The position numbers and the translations under genes are program-made. From contig MEHQ01002043.1 of assembly GCA_008828725.1 (NCBI GenBank), forward strand, positions 376,875 to 440,874: a stretch of DNA of 64,000 nucleotides, given 5' to 3'. This document shows, one piece after another, positions 33,988 through 50,823 of the stretch. Source of the stretch: Saccharina japonica (lineage: Eukaryota > Sar > Phaeophyceae > Laminariales > Laminariaceae). The notes under the pieces are model-generated. The model saw nothing but the letters and a program-made list of their open reading frames with translations. It searched no databases and was not told the DNA's origin. Each line of letters begins with the position of its first letter. The first letter of the stretch is position 1.

Positions 33988-35402
33988 TACAGTACAAGGG
34001 GGGCTTCGCCGCGGCGGGCTGACGCCCGCCTGCGGCTACGCGCAATGCCCGTAACGGCGAGGAGTAGTCTACTGAGGTAGATTAATAGCTAAGCTTAGGG
34101 CGAACAAAGCGACTCTGTACTGCCAAGGGGTGTACAGCAGTTGTACAGGACACCTAATGAGAAACACTCAAAAACGGAGACTAGGTTTCTTATTTACATG
34201 AGAGGAGAGGATGCGGTTTATACTAACTTCAACATAACGGCTCCCGAAATTCCTATTCCTTGTAAATATCACCCTGTGGTACTGAGGTATTCTGATACGT
34301 ACGTACGTACGTGTATATCAGCAGTAAGCTATCAAAATCCGTACGTGTATCAGCGGTAAGTAGTTCGTAAAATCCAGCATCGAGCATAAAAACATAATCC
34401 CATGCCTTTTTTGTCACGTGCACATACCATACCAACCAGTACATGCTTTTTTGTTCTACACGCAAACCGCATTATTTAAGATTCCGTTTTTTCATGTAGA
34501 CGACCAACCCGGAATTTGATCGTACCGGCTCCTTTTACTGCGGATATACACGTACGTATTATATGTACGAGTACCAGTACCGCTTCAAGCAGTAACAGAG
34601 TATCATATACAAGGTAATTTTTAATATGCGATGATACCTGTGCAGTATTCTTACGTGCGTGGTATTCAGCAGTATGATAGTGGTCGGTGTGTGCCTGGAT
34701 ATAGTACCGGGCAGGGCCTCGCGTGCGCTCGCGGGCGTGGACATGCGGGCGGTGGGCGCTGCAGCAACGTTTACCAAGAATATGGAAAGCGCGCATACAA
34801 AACACACACGCTCTTTTTTTTTTACACGCAGCTACTGCTCTACATGCATAATCAAAGATTCCGTTTTTTTATGTTGACGACGAACCCGGATTTTATGGAC
34901 CACGTACTATCTGTATGATCTGTAGTATGTACGTATATATGTACGTACGTCGTATAGTTTGATGCTGCTCGATCCTATCATAGCATACGAGTTATATACT
35001 CGTCGTACCCGAGTACTGCTTACTTAAAGTGAGTACGAAGTGTTACACATTCATGTATGGTCACCTCGGTACTGTTAAACTCCTTACTATTTTGCTTACT
35101 TAAAGTGAGTACGAAGTGTTACACATTCATGTATGCTCACCTCGGTACTGTTCAAACCTTCACTATTTAATGCGCTTCGGTAGTGATATGTCGTTTCGAA
35201 TCTTCACGACTATGCCGGTTTCGTAATAAAATCGACCGAAAAAAAAAAAAAAGGGCCACTGCTGTACGTACAAGGGCTGCGCATCCATGCCGGCGTTTTG
35301 TTTTTGTCCGCTTTACGTACGTACGTACGTTGCTGCTATACTTTCTGGCTCTGCTGTGCTGGCTGCTGCTGCTGTTGCTGTTGCTGCTGTACATGGGTTA
35401 TA

Positions 35403-35463
<61 letters not shown>

Positions 35464-35517
35464 GTACTACTACTACCACCACCACCACCACCACCACCAC
35501 CACCACCACCACCACTA

Positions 35518-35551
<34 letters not shown>

Positions 35552-35620
35552 CACTACTACTACTACTACTCCTACTACTACTACCACTACTGCTATTAGT
35601 ACTACTACTACTATTATTGC
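35403..35620. repeat. (ACT)n/(ACC)n microsatellite
   Basis: About 215 bp of ACT/ACC triplets, producing poly-Tyr, poly-Thr, poly-Leu/Pro and poly-Val frames on the two strands; none is a gene. Confidence 0.9.
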
Positions 35621-35677
35621 TGTACGTACTGGTGCTGATGTATACTGATTCCACACTGCTGTTGTTGTTGTTGTGGG

Positions 35678-35852
35678 TGGTGGGTGGATCGGTCGGTGCG
35701 TGTGTCGATCGGTTGGTGCGTACGCGTACGTACGTACGTGGTTCGGTGGGTGGGTCGGTGGTTGGGTGGGTGGGTGTGAGTGAGTGGGTGTGGGTGAGTA
35801 CGTGAGTGGGTGGGTAGGTGTGGGTGGGCGGGTGTCGGTGGGTCGGTTGGTA
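35678..35852 (+). repeat. G-rich GGGTGGGT tract, quadruplex-prone
   Basis: Dense GGTGGGTGGG-type repeats on the plus strand with interspersed cggtcggt and tacgtacgtacgt. Confidence 0.75.
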
Positions 35853-36552
35853 CGTGGTTAACTGCGTGTGTCAACTTGCCTGATCAGCGCATTTTGCGTT
35901 ATATCATAGGGTGTGGATCGTGGCCCAGTTATTATTCGGTATTTTTGTTTTTGTCCCCGATTATACCGGCCCCGCCCTGGCATGGTTCGGGGTACCACTG
36001 CTAATAGTACGTATATAATACCAGGTATGTGCATGTGGCTCTCTCTGTATATGCGTGTATGTATGTGTAAATTAAAATGGCCTTCTGTTGTTTGTTGTTT
36101 GCTGCTGCTGCTGTTCGTCATTGTACACATCTGCCACTCCAGGTGTTCTTCGATACAGAGTATCACTTACCATCAATATGTTTTTATTATATATGAATAA
36201 TACATACTCGTACGGTACGAATGAAAATTTGTTGTTGAAATACATCAGTACAGGACAATGATAAGAACCCATCCTAATATTCCCAAAGAAATAAGAAATT
36301 CGGGAACCGTTCTATGAAGTTAGTGTAGGACGCACCCTCTGGAAATCAAAAACAGAAACCCAGCCTGGGTTATATTTGTTGTTTCTCATTATAGATGTCC
36401 TGTATTAATGTACGCCCCTTGGCAGTAAATTCGCTTTTGTTCGCCCTAATTAAGCTTATTTTTTAGTATTCCTATCTCTATTCTTCGCCGTTACGGGAAT
36501 TGCGCGAAGCAGCAGGCGGGCGTCTAGCCTACGCCTGAAGAGCGAAGCCCTT

Positions 36553-37753
36553 GAAATACATGTACAATTGTGGCTGGTGCTCGGAGAGAGCTCCTCGAGC
36601 TTTTCTTAGACGTAGATTTACCTTTTCACGATACTGGCGATGAGTCCACCCGGCGGCACTCAACTCCCTCATCGTGCTCGCACCCCTGCTCTGCTACTCT
36701 GCACAGGGCGGTCTCGGCCTGCCCACACATGCTCACGGGGCTCGATTTTTCAGGATTTATGCCTTTTTGTCACGGTGCCATACCATACCAACGTCGTTTT
36801 TTTGTTCCTGACACGCACCGCATGATTATTGTTTTTTAGAGACGACCAAACGGAATTATCGTACCGGCTCCTTTATGCGGATATCACTACACGAGTACCA
36901 GTACCGCTTGTAACGAGTCATACAGGTAATTTTTAATATGATATCTGCAGTTATACGTGCGGGATTCGCGTCGTGTGCCTGGATATAGTACCGGGCAGGG
37001 CCTCGCGTGCGCTCGCGGGCGTGGACATGCGGGCGGTGGGCGCTGCAGCAACGTTTACCAAGAATATGGTGATGGAAAGCGCACATTTAAAACACACACG
37101 CTCTCTTTTTTTTACACGCAGCTACTGCTCTACATGCATAATCAAAGATTCCTTTTTTTATGTGAGACGAACCCGGATTTTATAGACCACGTACTATCTG
37201 TATGATCTGAGTATGTACGTACGTACGTACGCACGCACGCACGTATGATGTATGATACAGTAGTACCAGCACCACAGCAGAAACAGACCTGTGTGTACCA
37301 TGGGTTCATACGTGCGTTGTACACCAGTGTGATACTATGATACTATCAATACTGATGTTTGTTGTTTCTGTTCGTATGCGAGTGATGGACACTCCAACTT
37401 TCCCAATAAAATTACGGTGATGGTCGAGAACTTGTTTTTTTTCGAAAAAAGTGGTTCCGAATTCATTACCGGTATACGTTTACTCTTACTCGTATTGCAT
37501 TTATAGTTGTCCCGTGGTCTACATGCAAGATCCAAAATCCTGGAAAAATCGCAGCCCCGTGAGACATGAGTTGGGCACGGCCGAGACCGCCCTTGGCAGA
37601 GTAGGCAGAGCAGGGGTCGGCGAGCACGATGAGGGAGTTGCGAGTCGCCGGGTGGACGTCATCGCCAGTTATCGTGAAAAGGGCAAAAATCTACGTCTAA
37701 GAAAAGCTGTCGAGCTCTCTCCGAGCAGCAGCTGCAATTTTGTACATGTATTT
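36553..37753. mobile_element. Long-TIR element B (~1.2 kb), adjacent to element A
   Basis: Left arm: aaatacatgtacaattgtgg..gctcggagagagctc..cagcttttcttagacgtagat..tttcacgata.ctggcgatga.gtccacccggcg..caactccctcatcgtgctcg..cccctgctctgc.tactctg..agggcggtctcggcc (36553-36760). The right arm (37540-37753) is its complement at about 90 %. The interior 36760-37230 repeats 34400-34950 of element A, including the GC-rich ctcgcgtgcgctcgcgggcgtgg segment. No transposase frame. Copia sequence resumes within a few bases of the right end. Confidence 0.8.
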
Positions 37754-37756
37754 ATA

Positions 37757-38639
37757 TACACCTTCCTTCGAACTGTACGCCATGGCTATGAGTTCACTCT
37801 ACAAGGTCGATTGTGCCGATAGTTTTTTAATTGTCGACTTGAAGCTTATTAATCCTCCGGACAGAAAGAAGAGGTAGCCGCTAGTTGATCCTCGTTTATC
37901 TGGGTTCGCCCCTTGTTGGCGTCACAGTACCCCTTTAGCCGGAAGTTCCCGGTTGTGTATTCAATACCTAAGTGTGGAGTTCCTTCGAGGTATCGTACCG
38001 GAGAATATGTTTCGCTGCGAACATATGGACCTTGGGCGGCTTGCTCATGGCTCTTGTCAAATGATTAACGGAGTAGATGATGTCGAAACGGCTGCAGATT
38101 CCCGGGTACATGGCTGAACCAACGACGGTTTGGTAGAGCTTGATTCCCTCAGAGTCCAAGAGATTATCATCCGGCTGGGTCACCGATAGCTCCGGGCCCG
38201 TTCCGGACGTGTACAACACGGGGTTACATTCAGCTCTTGTCAACTGATTAACGGAGTAAATAATGTCGAAACGGCTGCAAGTTCCCGGGTACATGACTGA
38301 ACCAACGATGGCTTGGTAGAGCTTGATTCCTTCAGAGTCCAAGAGATTATCATCCGGCTGGGTCACCGATAGCTCCGGGCCCGTTCCGGGCGTGTACACG
38401 GGGTTACATTCAGATATTCCAAACCTCTCCAGGATCGACTTCACATAGCTTGTTTGGATTATGCTCAGTGTTCCTTCGGCTTGCATCGATTGGATAACAA
38501 CACTGAGAACGCCATTGCTGCTGACCATCGATACATAGCTCACGGAGTACCTATTTCTAACACAAAGGATATACCCCATACCGTGGTTGTTCTTGTTCTT
38601 GGTATATCGTATGTGGCATAAGGCCTCAGTTATAGCCAA
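37757..38639 (-). pseudogene. Copia pol, reverse transcriptase and RNase H part, with internal duplication
   Basis: Minus strand from 38639: EHGMGYILCVRN-like, SVVIQSM, SYVKSILERFGISECNPVYTP, TQPDDNLLDSEGIKLYQAIVGSVMY, CSRFDIIYSVNQLTRA, then the RNase H start. A 180-bp tandem duplication (38041-38220 / 38221-38400) repeats the TP..LY..(I/V)VGS.MY..RFDI.Y.VN.LTRA block, which is single in functional copia. Below 37968 the frame shifts but still reads GIEYTTGNFRLKGYCDANKG, STIKKLSAQSTL-stop-SELIAMAYSSKEGVY, i.e. RNase H up to the insertion point at about 37757. The continuation is at 33704-33987. Confidence 0.85.
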
Positions 38640-40796
38640 TGCATATGAAGAGAGGAGCAGGCTATATATGAACCTCTCTCATCGTCGTGTGGCGGTGAAT
38701 TAGGCGCGAAAGTTTGGTTATCTCCGGTGGTTTCGTCGGTAAGTAGAAGACTGTCAAGTGAGTTAGCATTGAGCACCACCCCCCCTTCACTCCGCACAGT
38801 TGGCAACAGCAAGCAACCTCGCACGTTATCTTATGACCAGCGATCTGTACGTATAACCTTCTTCTGTGGATCATCTAAAAAGAGACAGAAAGTGCATCGT
38901 AACGTACTGGTATTACGTACTACTGTACGTACTCCTGTACTCTACCTGGTATACAATATACACCATTTCAGCTATCGTTATCATACTGCTGTAGTACGTG
39001 TTGTACACACACAAGGTAGGTACTTGGTTGAGTTGACTTTACGTCGAGGGCTGAATCACGCGAAGCAGCTATAACTCGCTTTCTGCCGAACTCACATACA
39101 ACTGCAGTACGAAATCCAGCAGTATTTCTGCGACAAAAAATGAACATTTCTGCAGCTGCTGCAGCACAGCTACTCGTAGCTGCTGCTGTGTTCATACAAC
39201 AGCTATACGACGTTCTCGTCGTTCGTACCCACCCGTGGTAAGATATTTCGAGTATGGATACGAGTCGTACTCGTGCTAATTCCTTTTTTTTTACTGCCGA
39301 TTCACCTCTCCCCGCCTTAGCGGCTGTATATCCTAACTTAGGGTTATATGTACGTCTTGGCATAATGATCATCACGGGGGTGTGTTGGATAGTGCCGGGC
39401 AGAAATTTCAAGTAGGAATGGCCACATGCAACATGCAACACAACGACAAAAAAGTTCAACAGCCTTTTTTTTTGGCTTTTGGTTTTGGGCCACGATTCCT
39501 ATCCCCGGTGTCTCCAGGCCATCCAAGTCTACACAAAACCATCAACCATCGACCATCGACCATCCTTACACCTTACACCTTACACCACAGCTGTGCACAG
39601 CTCTGTTGTCTCTGGTCACTCTTCACTGAGCGTCAGTCATGGTACTCCAAACAGCACGCATGATCGTGTCCGAGTTTATGCATGTTGTGAACCCATGGAG
39701 GCACGCAGCAGCCGGAAGCCAACTAAGCCAACTGCTCGTTAATCCAGGAGGATGGGGGCTGGGCGGTGTTGGATTGACAGGATCGGATGACCATGAACGA
39801 GAAGGGCTGTTTGGGCCGCTTTGGTTCGCCGTTCCGAAGAAAAGGGTGAGTCTGTGGCATGTAGATCACGCTCGTTTGCGCTTGTGCATGCATGCCTTTC
39901 TCTGATTCTCTCGTCTGCGTGTTGCTCACTTGTTCTAGTTACGTGGTCCTACAGTTGGTGTCTGTTTTTGGGACTTGAGACAGCAACAGGCAAGTGATGA
40001 AGTGACGAAGGAAATGATTAAACGACGATCACAGCATTCTTGCAGCCGCACCAAAGCATGTGGAGCGGCTGGTTTTCGCCAAGTGTCCCAACTACTGCTG
40101 CAATGCAAGAAGTTGCACGACACGCACTTGTTTTGCTGGGGGGGCACACTAAACGATCCACAAGACCATGTTTTGGTCGCCAACCTGGGCCCTTGTCCTC
40201 CTGTGCCAGTTCCTGTTCTGGTAAAGTTTAGTATCGGTATGATACAAGGGCTCCGCATGGGTGCCGGCGTGCCGGCGGATACGAAAATATACCTCGGAGT
40301 GTAATTCACGTTCCGAGATCTGATTATACGTAAATGATCAATTCAATGCCAAGTGTTGCAGGAAGAAGGCAATGCCAAATACAAAGTGTTTTTTACTTTT
40401 TACAGGATCAGTGAAGCTAATCAATGTCAAGTACTGCTGTAGTATTATATGTCACAGGATAAAGGTACTCACACATATTTCCACTGTCCAAGTGTGTCAG
40501 CAGCCAGAGCAGTCATATTCACCACTACCTGGTATCAGGTACCATTTCTCAGGCTCGTTTTTTTCTGGTATATAATGAATCCTCGCCCTCATTTTGCGAA
40601 AACATACCAGTAGCAGAAGTCCTGTCCATATCTCCTTCAGGCTCGTTTATGATGCTTGTGACCGTGGTGTCCCTTTACCAGCCTCTCTTAGGTCTCACCA
40701 GGCGCATTTATGACATTCTCGATCACCAGCAAAATTATTTTATTAGTCCTCAGTCTGACGTAAGGTCAAGTCTGAAATTACTCAGTTCTACTGTAC
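38640..40796. other. No gene recognised
   Basis: Open frames at 38968-39459 (minus), 39639-39905 and 39975-40304 (plus) are uninterrupted for 90-160 codons, but show no domain or splice-consistent neighbours. Left part may be decayed copia sequence. Confidence 0.4.
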
Positions 40797-41475
40797 AAAG
40801 GTCGTCAAAGTATCAGTACCACCCAATACCAGTCATGTAAGCTTTTGGTACTCCAGGTGTTCGGGAGTACTCAGTATTTTCAGCTACAGGTACTCCAGGT
40901 ACTCGCGAGTACTCAGTCATTTAATCTATTGGTACTCCAGGTACTCGCGAGTACTCAGCCATTTCAGCTATTGGTACTCCAGGTTCTCGCGAGTACTCAG
41001 TAATTATATACAGCTGTTGGTATTCCAGGTACTTGTGAGTACTCAAGTCATTTCAGCTTTTGGTACTCCAAGGATTGAGTCATTCAAAATGACGGATAGG
41101 CGCGAGCCATTGACTGAGTACCAATGACTGGTACTGGTACTTTGACGACTTTTGCAGATGTTCCTGCTGCTGCTGCACTGCGTTGTTGTTGGGACGGGCC
41201 TCGAGTTGAATGTGAGGTACTACAGCAGTAGTGGATTCAACAGTGGTGTAATCGGCGGTTCAGGTGGGGGATAGTCATTTCAGCTGTTGGTACTCCAGAT
41301 ACTCATGAGTACTCAGTCATTTCAGTTCCTGCTACTCTAGGCGCTCGCGAGTACCAGCTTTTGGTACCCCAGGTATACAGCACTCGCGAGTACTTAATCA
41401 TTTCAGCTTTTGGTACTCCAGGGACTGAGTCGTTCAAAACGACTGGTACTCGCGAGTTATTGACTGAGTACCAGT
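40797..41475. repeat. ~42-bp minisatellite in a hairpin-ended block, two clusters
   Basis: Units start ggtactccaggtactcgcga and continue gtactcagtcatttcagct.tt, at 40847, 40889, 40931, 40973, 41019 and 41062 (spacing 42, 42, 42, 46, 43), then again at 41289, ~41330, 41363 and 41412. Each cluster ends with the same ggactgagtc.ttcaaaa.gac phrase followed by attgactgagtacca.tgactgg. The block's left edge (aggtcgtcaaagtatcagta) faces a complementary tactggtactttgacgactt at 41132-41151, so cluster 1 behaves as a TIR element with an amplified core. Confidence 0.8.
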
Positions 41476-42852
41476 GACTGGTGCTACAGCAAGCAGTACT
41501 ACTACTCGTACTGTACAGAAGCACTACGATTACATCGCGTAATGGGAGCTATTAGCTATGAATTAACCCGCCAAAAAATATTTAAATCTGGTACGACGTA
41601 TTGTTAAGCCAAGTTTTTTGTTGTCGTATTGTACTGTACAGATACTGCTGCTGTTCTTGTGCTGCTGTACAGTAGTACGGTGCTCGTATCCCGACGAGGC
41701 AAGGCGGAGGGGGTGGAAGGGGCTAAAGACAACCCGCCCAGGGAGGCAGTCGGGAGAAATCGGTTGCATTTGCGAGACCCACATATCGAAGATAAGATAT
41801 GTTGAAGCTCGCAAAACACATTTAGCCGAGATCTCAGCAAGAAACAAAGAGATCCAGAAAAAGTAGAACCTGGCTGTCTTCAAGAAACAACCTCGATGTT
41901 TCTCCATCTCCGCAAGATCTGCGCAGTTCAGGGTCGCTGCGCTCTGCAGCGGCGGGCGACCCCGGGATTGCCCGCGCGGGGATATGCCGGCGGAGGCCGG
42001 GGAACGCGACCCGCCAAGAGAGTGGACAAGAAAGCGACGGCCAGACCCTGAGATCGGAGGCGATCGAATCCTTATCTCAGGTCGAGACGATAGGTGGAAC
42101 TTCCGATATTTCCACAAGAGCGTCAGCCTCGCGACTCATTTTTTATATCTATGTGTTGCTTTACAGCGGTACCAGGTACAACTACTGTACTGATGAATAC
42201 CAGGTACCATGTACCAAGTACGTGCGTATACTCGCTCTTGTTTCCACACATGCTGAGGTATATTACTCGCATGGTATGATACCAGTATTCGTCTACAAGC
42301 ATCTATCTACTCAGGCGGTACAGCAGACATCCTGTGCCTGTGACGAGTGACGAGACTCTCGTCTTCGTTGTTGCGCTATTCTGACTCATACGTACTATTA
42401 ATAGTCTTGACGTATCATAGATCCAGGCAATTGTGGCGTTCGATGTAATAGCGCACGGCCAGCAGCATGCAGTACATCACTACCTGGTGTATACGTATTA
42501 CACGTATAAGTAGTGCAGACGAGGGGACTCGTGATGTGTGTTTAGCCTTTGTTGCATGCATTTTATAGCTGTGGTGCGTTCTGCCACACACTATTCATGT
42601 GTGTGTTTATTGCCAGGTATGTGACCACGGGCTAGGTTTTGGCAACGACCGAAGGCGAGAGACACAAAGGATACTATTAATAGTAGAACGAGAACCTTTA
42701 CGTACAGATTTATATCGATCGCTTTACCTCCCTCACGCGTTGTTTTGGAAGCCTCTGGCAATACGAGTCTATGTACACATGATATGACAACAAGCTCTTG
42801 CGGCAGCCATGGTTCACGTCCATCGTTTTGTCCCCCTTCCATTCTGCCGCAG
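41476..42852. other. Gene-free or unplaced upstream exons of the zinc-binding gene
   Basis: 41670-42120 is GC-richer, with frames open on both strands but no motif. Upstream exon(s) of the 42853 exon should be here or further left; none was identified. Contains several taccaggta and one ACTATTAATAGT words (42392, 42674). Confidence 0.4.
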
Positions 42853-43017
42853 GTCCCCATCGGCAAGAAGCGCACAAGAACAGCTGACCGTACCCCGAAG
42901 CGGATCACACATTACAGCATGTGCACCAAGTGTGGCCAACCAAAGTTGAACCACAAGTTCTGCGATAACATAGAGCTTTGTGCGAAGGACGAAACGGCCG
43001 TACAAGCCGAGCGATAG
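42853..43017 (+). CDS. Small protein with CxxCG-(P)KLxHxxC zinc-binding motif, 3' exon
   Basis: A pyrimidine-rich acceptor (ccttccattctgccgcag) ends at 42852. The following 54 codons are open to a TAG at 43015-43017: VPIGKKRTRTADRTPKR, then ITHYSMCTKCGQPKLNHKFC, then DNIELCAKDETAVQAER. The CxxCGxPKxxHxxC core, with another Cys six residues later, looks like a zinc ribbon/knuckle preceded by a basic arm. It resembles both the bL32 ribosomal-protein ribbon (CxxCG..KL.H..C) and the CxxCGxPKxGHxC ribbons of algal DNA-binding and TE proteins. The motif alone cannot decide. The upstream exons are not located. The 3' flank contains a 71-bp-period duplication (43227/43298). Confidence 0.5.
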   Translation, partial: VPIGKKRTRTADRTPKRITHYSMCTKCGQPKLNHKFCDNIELCAKDETAVQAER

Positions 43018-45401
43018 TGATTGATTGTAGTTTCGACGGCGTGTTTTTTCTAGAGATACCTGGTGGTGTAGTGCATTACTATTTTGGGGAAGTGTTGATT
43101 TTGTTTCGGTAGGGAATTTCGTGGGTGGTGGTCGGGTGGGGAAATGCCAACGCGATGATCGTAGACTCCACGCCACTGAGGTAGACAACGGCGAGGAGTT
43201 AGATTTAAAGTTTCCATCTACTGTCTGTTGCGTAGATGAAGGTGTTCATTGTGCGATTTGCGTACATGGCTTCGATCTATCGGCACTACTTGCGTGTTGT
43301 CTAGACGAGGGCGTTCAATGCGCGATATGCGTACGCACAACATGATGGGTCTTTCCGTCGTACCATACAGATCATGCCCAGCAGTACATCGAACAGGAGC
43401 TGGCTTCCCACGAAATCCAGGTTATCCCTTTTAACGCTATAAACACGGTGGACACCCTGTGCAACAGCGAGCAATACCAGGACTGGTCATATCTCTGCAA
43501 CAGATTTGGCTCTTGACGCGAATAATTATGTTTATACGAATGGCGCCACGACGAGCGACTTGTACCGGTAGCCTTTGGGTTTGCTTGCAACTCAAGGCAT
43601 CAGATGAACACAGGTCTTGTGATTGACGGCGATCGCGTGGGCCGCGTTGGCGCCTCTGTCAGTTTATTCCTGTCGAGTATCGGTTCGGGTAAGCGTGCTG
43701 TACGACTGGGTGCAATACTATGGCCAAGATGCACTACATCTCCTACTCGGGCTTTGAGAGTCGAGCGGACAAGGGTACCCCGGGGTGTGTTTTCTGCGGT
43801 CACTTTTTCACTTTATTTTCTACCGTCATGGAAGTTATTTCCAATTATGAGACTCCAGTCTTGAAGACTGGAGAATACGTGTCATTGAACCAAACTATGT
43901 AAACAGCTTGGCAGCAAAGGGAACACAGTCAGATGTTGCGCTGACCTATCGTGCCCTGTCCTAATGTGTCACAAATGCCATACACACCACCATATCCGGT
44001 GAACCCCGTCCGTTTGATCACGCCCAATGACTGCTCCGAAAATATGAAAGGACTCACTTCACCGACCCGCGTGACAGAACATCTTATCTGTCAGTAACAC
44101 TGCTGTAAGTACGAGTAGTACATCTTTCTTTTGGGGCTTATCCGCACACAGAGGAGACTCCAAAAACGTCATACTTCGTAAACTGGAGACAACCCACACC
44201 TTGAAAAACCGTCAGTAAATGAGTAGATGACGTCGATGCTCTTGAGCTGCAGCCACCGCAAGATACTTAACGCGACAAATAGGAAAGCACCCCTCAGGGT
44301 GGCGCTTATATTACCATCAAGAACGATTATAATTAAATCGTCGAGTGACTGGACGTGCTGACCAATTGCGCAAAAAAAGGCGAGTACTACAGTAGTACCG
44401 TCGTGGAGACAGCCTTACTACGAGACCCCGGACCTTAGTTACAATGAGGCAAAGGCAACGCTTAAGAGCCTGGGGCTATAACAAGACGGGGATAAGTCTG
44501 GCTACACACTGCCCCATTAATGCTACGCCCTTTTGTTGTCCTGATGGTGATGCCTATTCAACAATGCACGGTAGGCGCCATTTTTCATCCAGTCCGGTTT
44601 CTTCGTCTTCACCGGGGGCCGGCAACCCGGAATATAGCATAACATTTGTTTTAGCTCGAAATAATAAAAACGCGCTTTCGTCTACTATTAGCAGGTCCTC
44701 CACGCATGTAGACGCGCCAAAAGCATGGGTGCGGACCCGGGCTTGAATCCCCCTAACACCTACGCCGCCATTGCCGATGCTGCCTCCTTCAGGGGTATCT
44801 GAAAACACGGGAGGAAAAACAAGAATGTTGTAAACCTGGTGCTTCGTGTACAAACAGTAGTATCTGCGCCGACGAGCGACACCATTCGGCGAACATTTGG
44901 GCAACATCGGGATACGACTCTTCTTCCCTCTGTGTTGCGCATCAACACGTCTCTAGGGTTTGTTGATCACCTGCCGCGTTCTCCATGCACATATATTTCA
45001 AATCGCTTTACGTACTACAGTTCTGCGACTAGGAGGAAAACGGAAACTAGCATAGGAGCCTTGGGCTTTGCTACAAATGGTCGGGATATTATGCATAATC
45101 TAAAGAGGGGCTACCAATGAAAAAAGTGATACCTGGTATAAAACTGCCGTGTTGACGCATTCCGGTGAAGCGGAACAGCTTTTTTGTGACAATTACAATG
45201 CCACAAATAATATACCAACCTGTCTACCGGTACCGATTGGAATATCCGGTAAAACGCTCTGAAATCGTAACTCGCCATGGAAGCACGGACCTCTTTGCAT
45301 CGACTACGAAATGCGTGTTCACTACGGAAAGGATTTCGTTGGAAAACCAAACAATTAACTACAGTTCATACTCGTATCCTATCCTTACCCTACGACTACA
45401 A
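43018..45401. other. No gene recognised
   Basis: Downstream of two convergent genes. Frames at 44444-44746 and 44554-44907 overlap on opposite strands without motif. If the phytoene desaturase mRNA is spliced past its apparent stop, a last exon would fall here. Confidence 0.4.
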
Positions 45402-50097
<4,696 letters not shown>

Positions 50098-50823
50098 CAC
50101 CCTACTGCTTCAAGCGAAAATGAAGCGCGTTGGGCCCTGACACTCTGACACACACACGAGGTCACAGACCAACGCAGAGAGATGAGATCATCTGTTTTTC
50201 ACGGAGCGCTCTCATTGGTCGGGAGTTCATAGGAGTTCATGATTGATCAGCGGCGTTAACCATAGACGAAACGGTTTTTTATTTACGTACGTCGTACGTA
50301 CGAGTCCGTTTTTTTTTGTATGTTTTTGGCTTCGACGATTCGCACCATTCACCACGTTCATGTGTGTACGAGTACTACAATAGTATGTTCATATTAATAC
50401 TTGTAATAAAATCGTATCACCGTACTTGACGATCTCGTGGTCGGTCGGGTGATCGGGGGTGCGTGCAGTCATTGTTTGGATGGGACAAGATTGCGGGGGG
50501 TCTTTGCGTAGGGTTGCGTACGGAGTCAGTACGGTAGTCACCCCCTTCGCATACGGTACATATAACATAGCAAAACACGCGGCAATGATGAGAGCGTGGA
50601 GGAGGCGAACCTATTACTCGTATCATACCGTATATATACGAGCGCAAAAATCTTAGCGCCCCTCATTTTTTCTTACGTAGTGGGCTGCGCCAAGCGAAGC
50701 CTAGAGATGGTGATCCGCATGTTTTGAATGTACAACCACTCTATCTACAGCAGCACAGCAGTACGACGTACGTATTTATTGTTTGCAATAAAAAAAATAG
50801 AAAATAGCTAAAATACGACGACG
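50098..50823. other. Upstream region of the phytoene desaturase gene
   Basis: Holds the presumed promoter and 5' UTR of the minus-strand gene. No TATA-like element at a fixed distance can be asserted. Contains acgtacgtcgtacgtacg palindromes at 50285-50300 and no gene on the plus strand. Confidence 0.4.

Larger units (their letters stand above)
34000..36553. mobile_element. Long-TIR element A (~2.5 kb) inside the copia gene
   Basis: The left arm (from about 34000) runs ggggcttcgcc..gacgcccgcctg.ggct.cgcgcaatgcccgtaacggcgagga..aagctta..agggcgaacaaa..tactgccaaggggtgtaca..acaggacacctaatgagaaac. The right arm (36340-36553) is its imperfect complement, ending gcgaagcccttg. Arms are roughly 200 bp, about 75 % identical. 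The interior has no transposase frame; it contains the (TAC)n/(ACC)n array and G-rich tract at 35400-35850 and a 500-bp block (34400-34950) that is repeated inside element B. Confidence 0.7.

Noticed and set aside
35183-35805. Open frames of 110-170 codons with poly-Tyr/His/Thr/Val
   Set aside because: Products of the ACT/ACC microsatellite; no flanking coding signal.
40797-41475. CRISPR-like array
   Set aside because: Units are contiguous ~42-bp tandem repeats with no unique spacers, in a eukaryotic genome.
43227-43335. RING-finger-like CAIC repeats in a plus-strand frame
   Set aside because: The Cys-rich look comes from a 71-bp duplicated DNA segment after the stop of the zinc-ribbon exon; the spacing does not fit a RING domain.
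44444-44907. Overlapping plus- and minus-strand frames of 100-117 codons
   Set aside because: No motif, no convincing splice partners, and mutual antisense overlap; treated as fortuitous.
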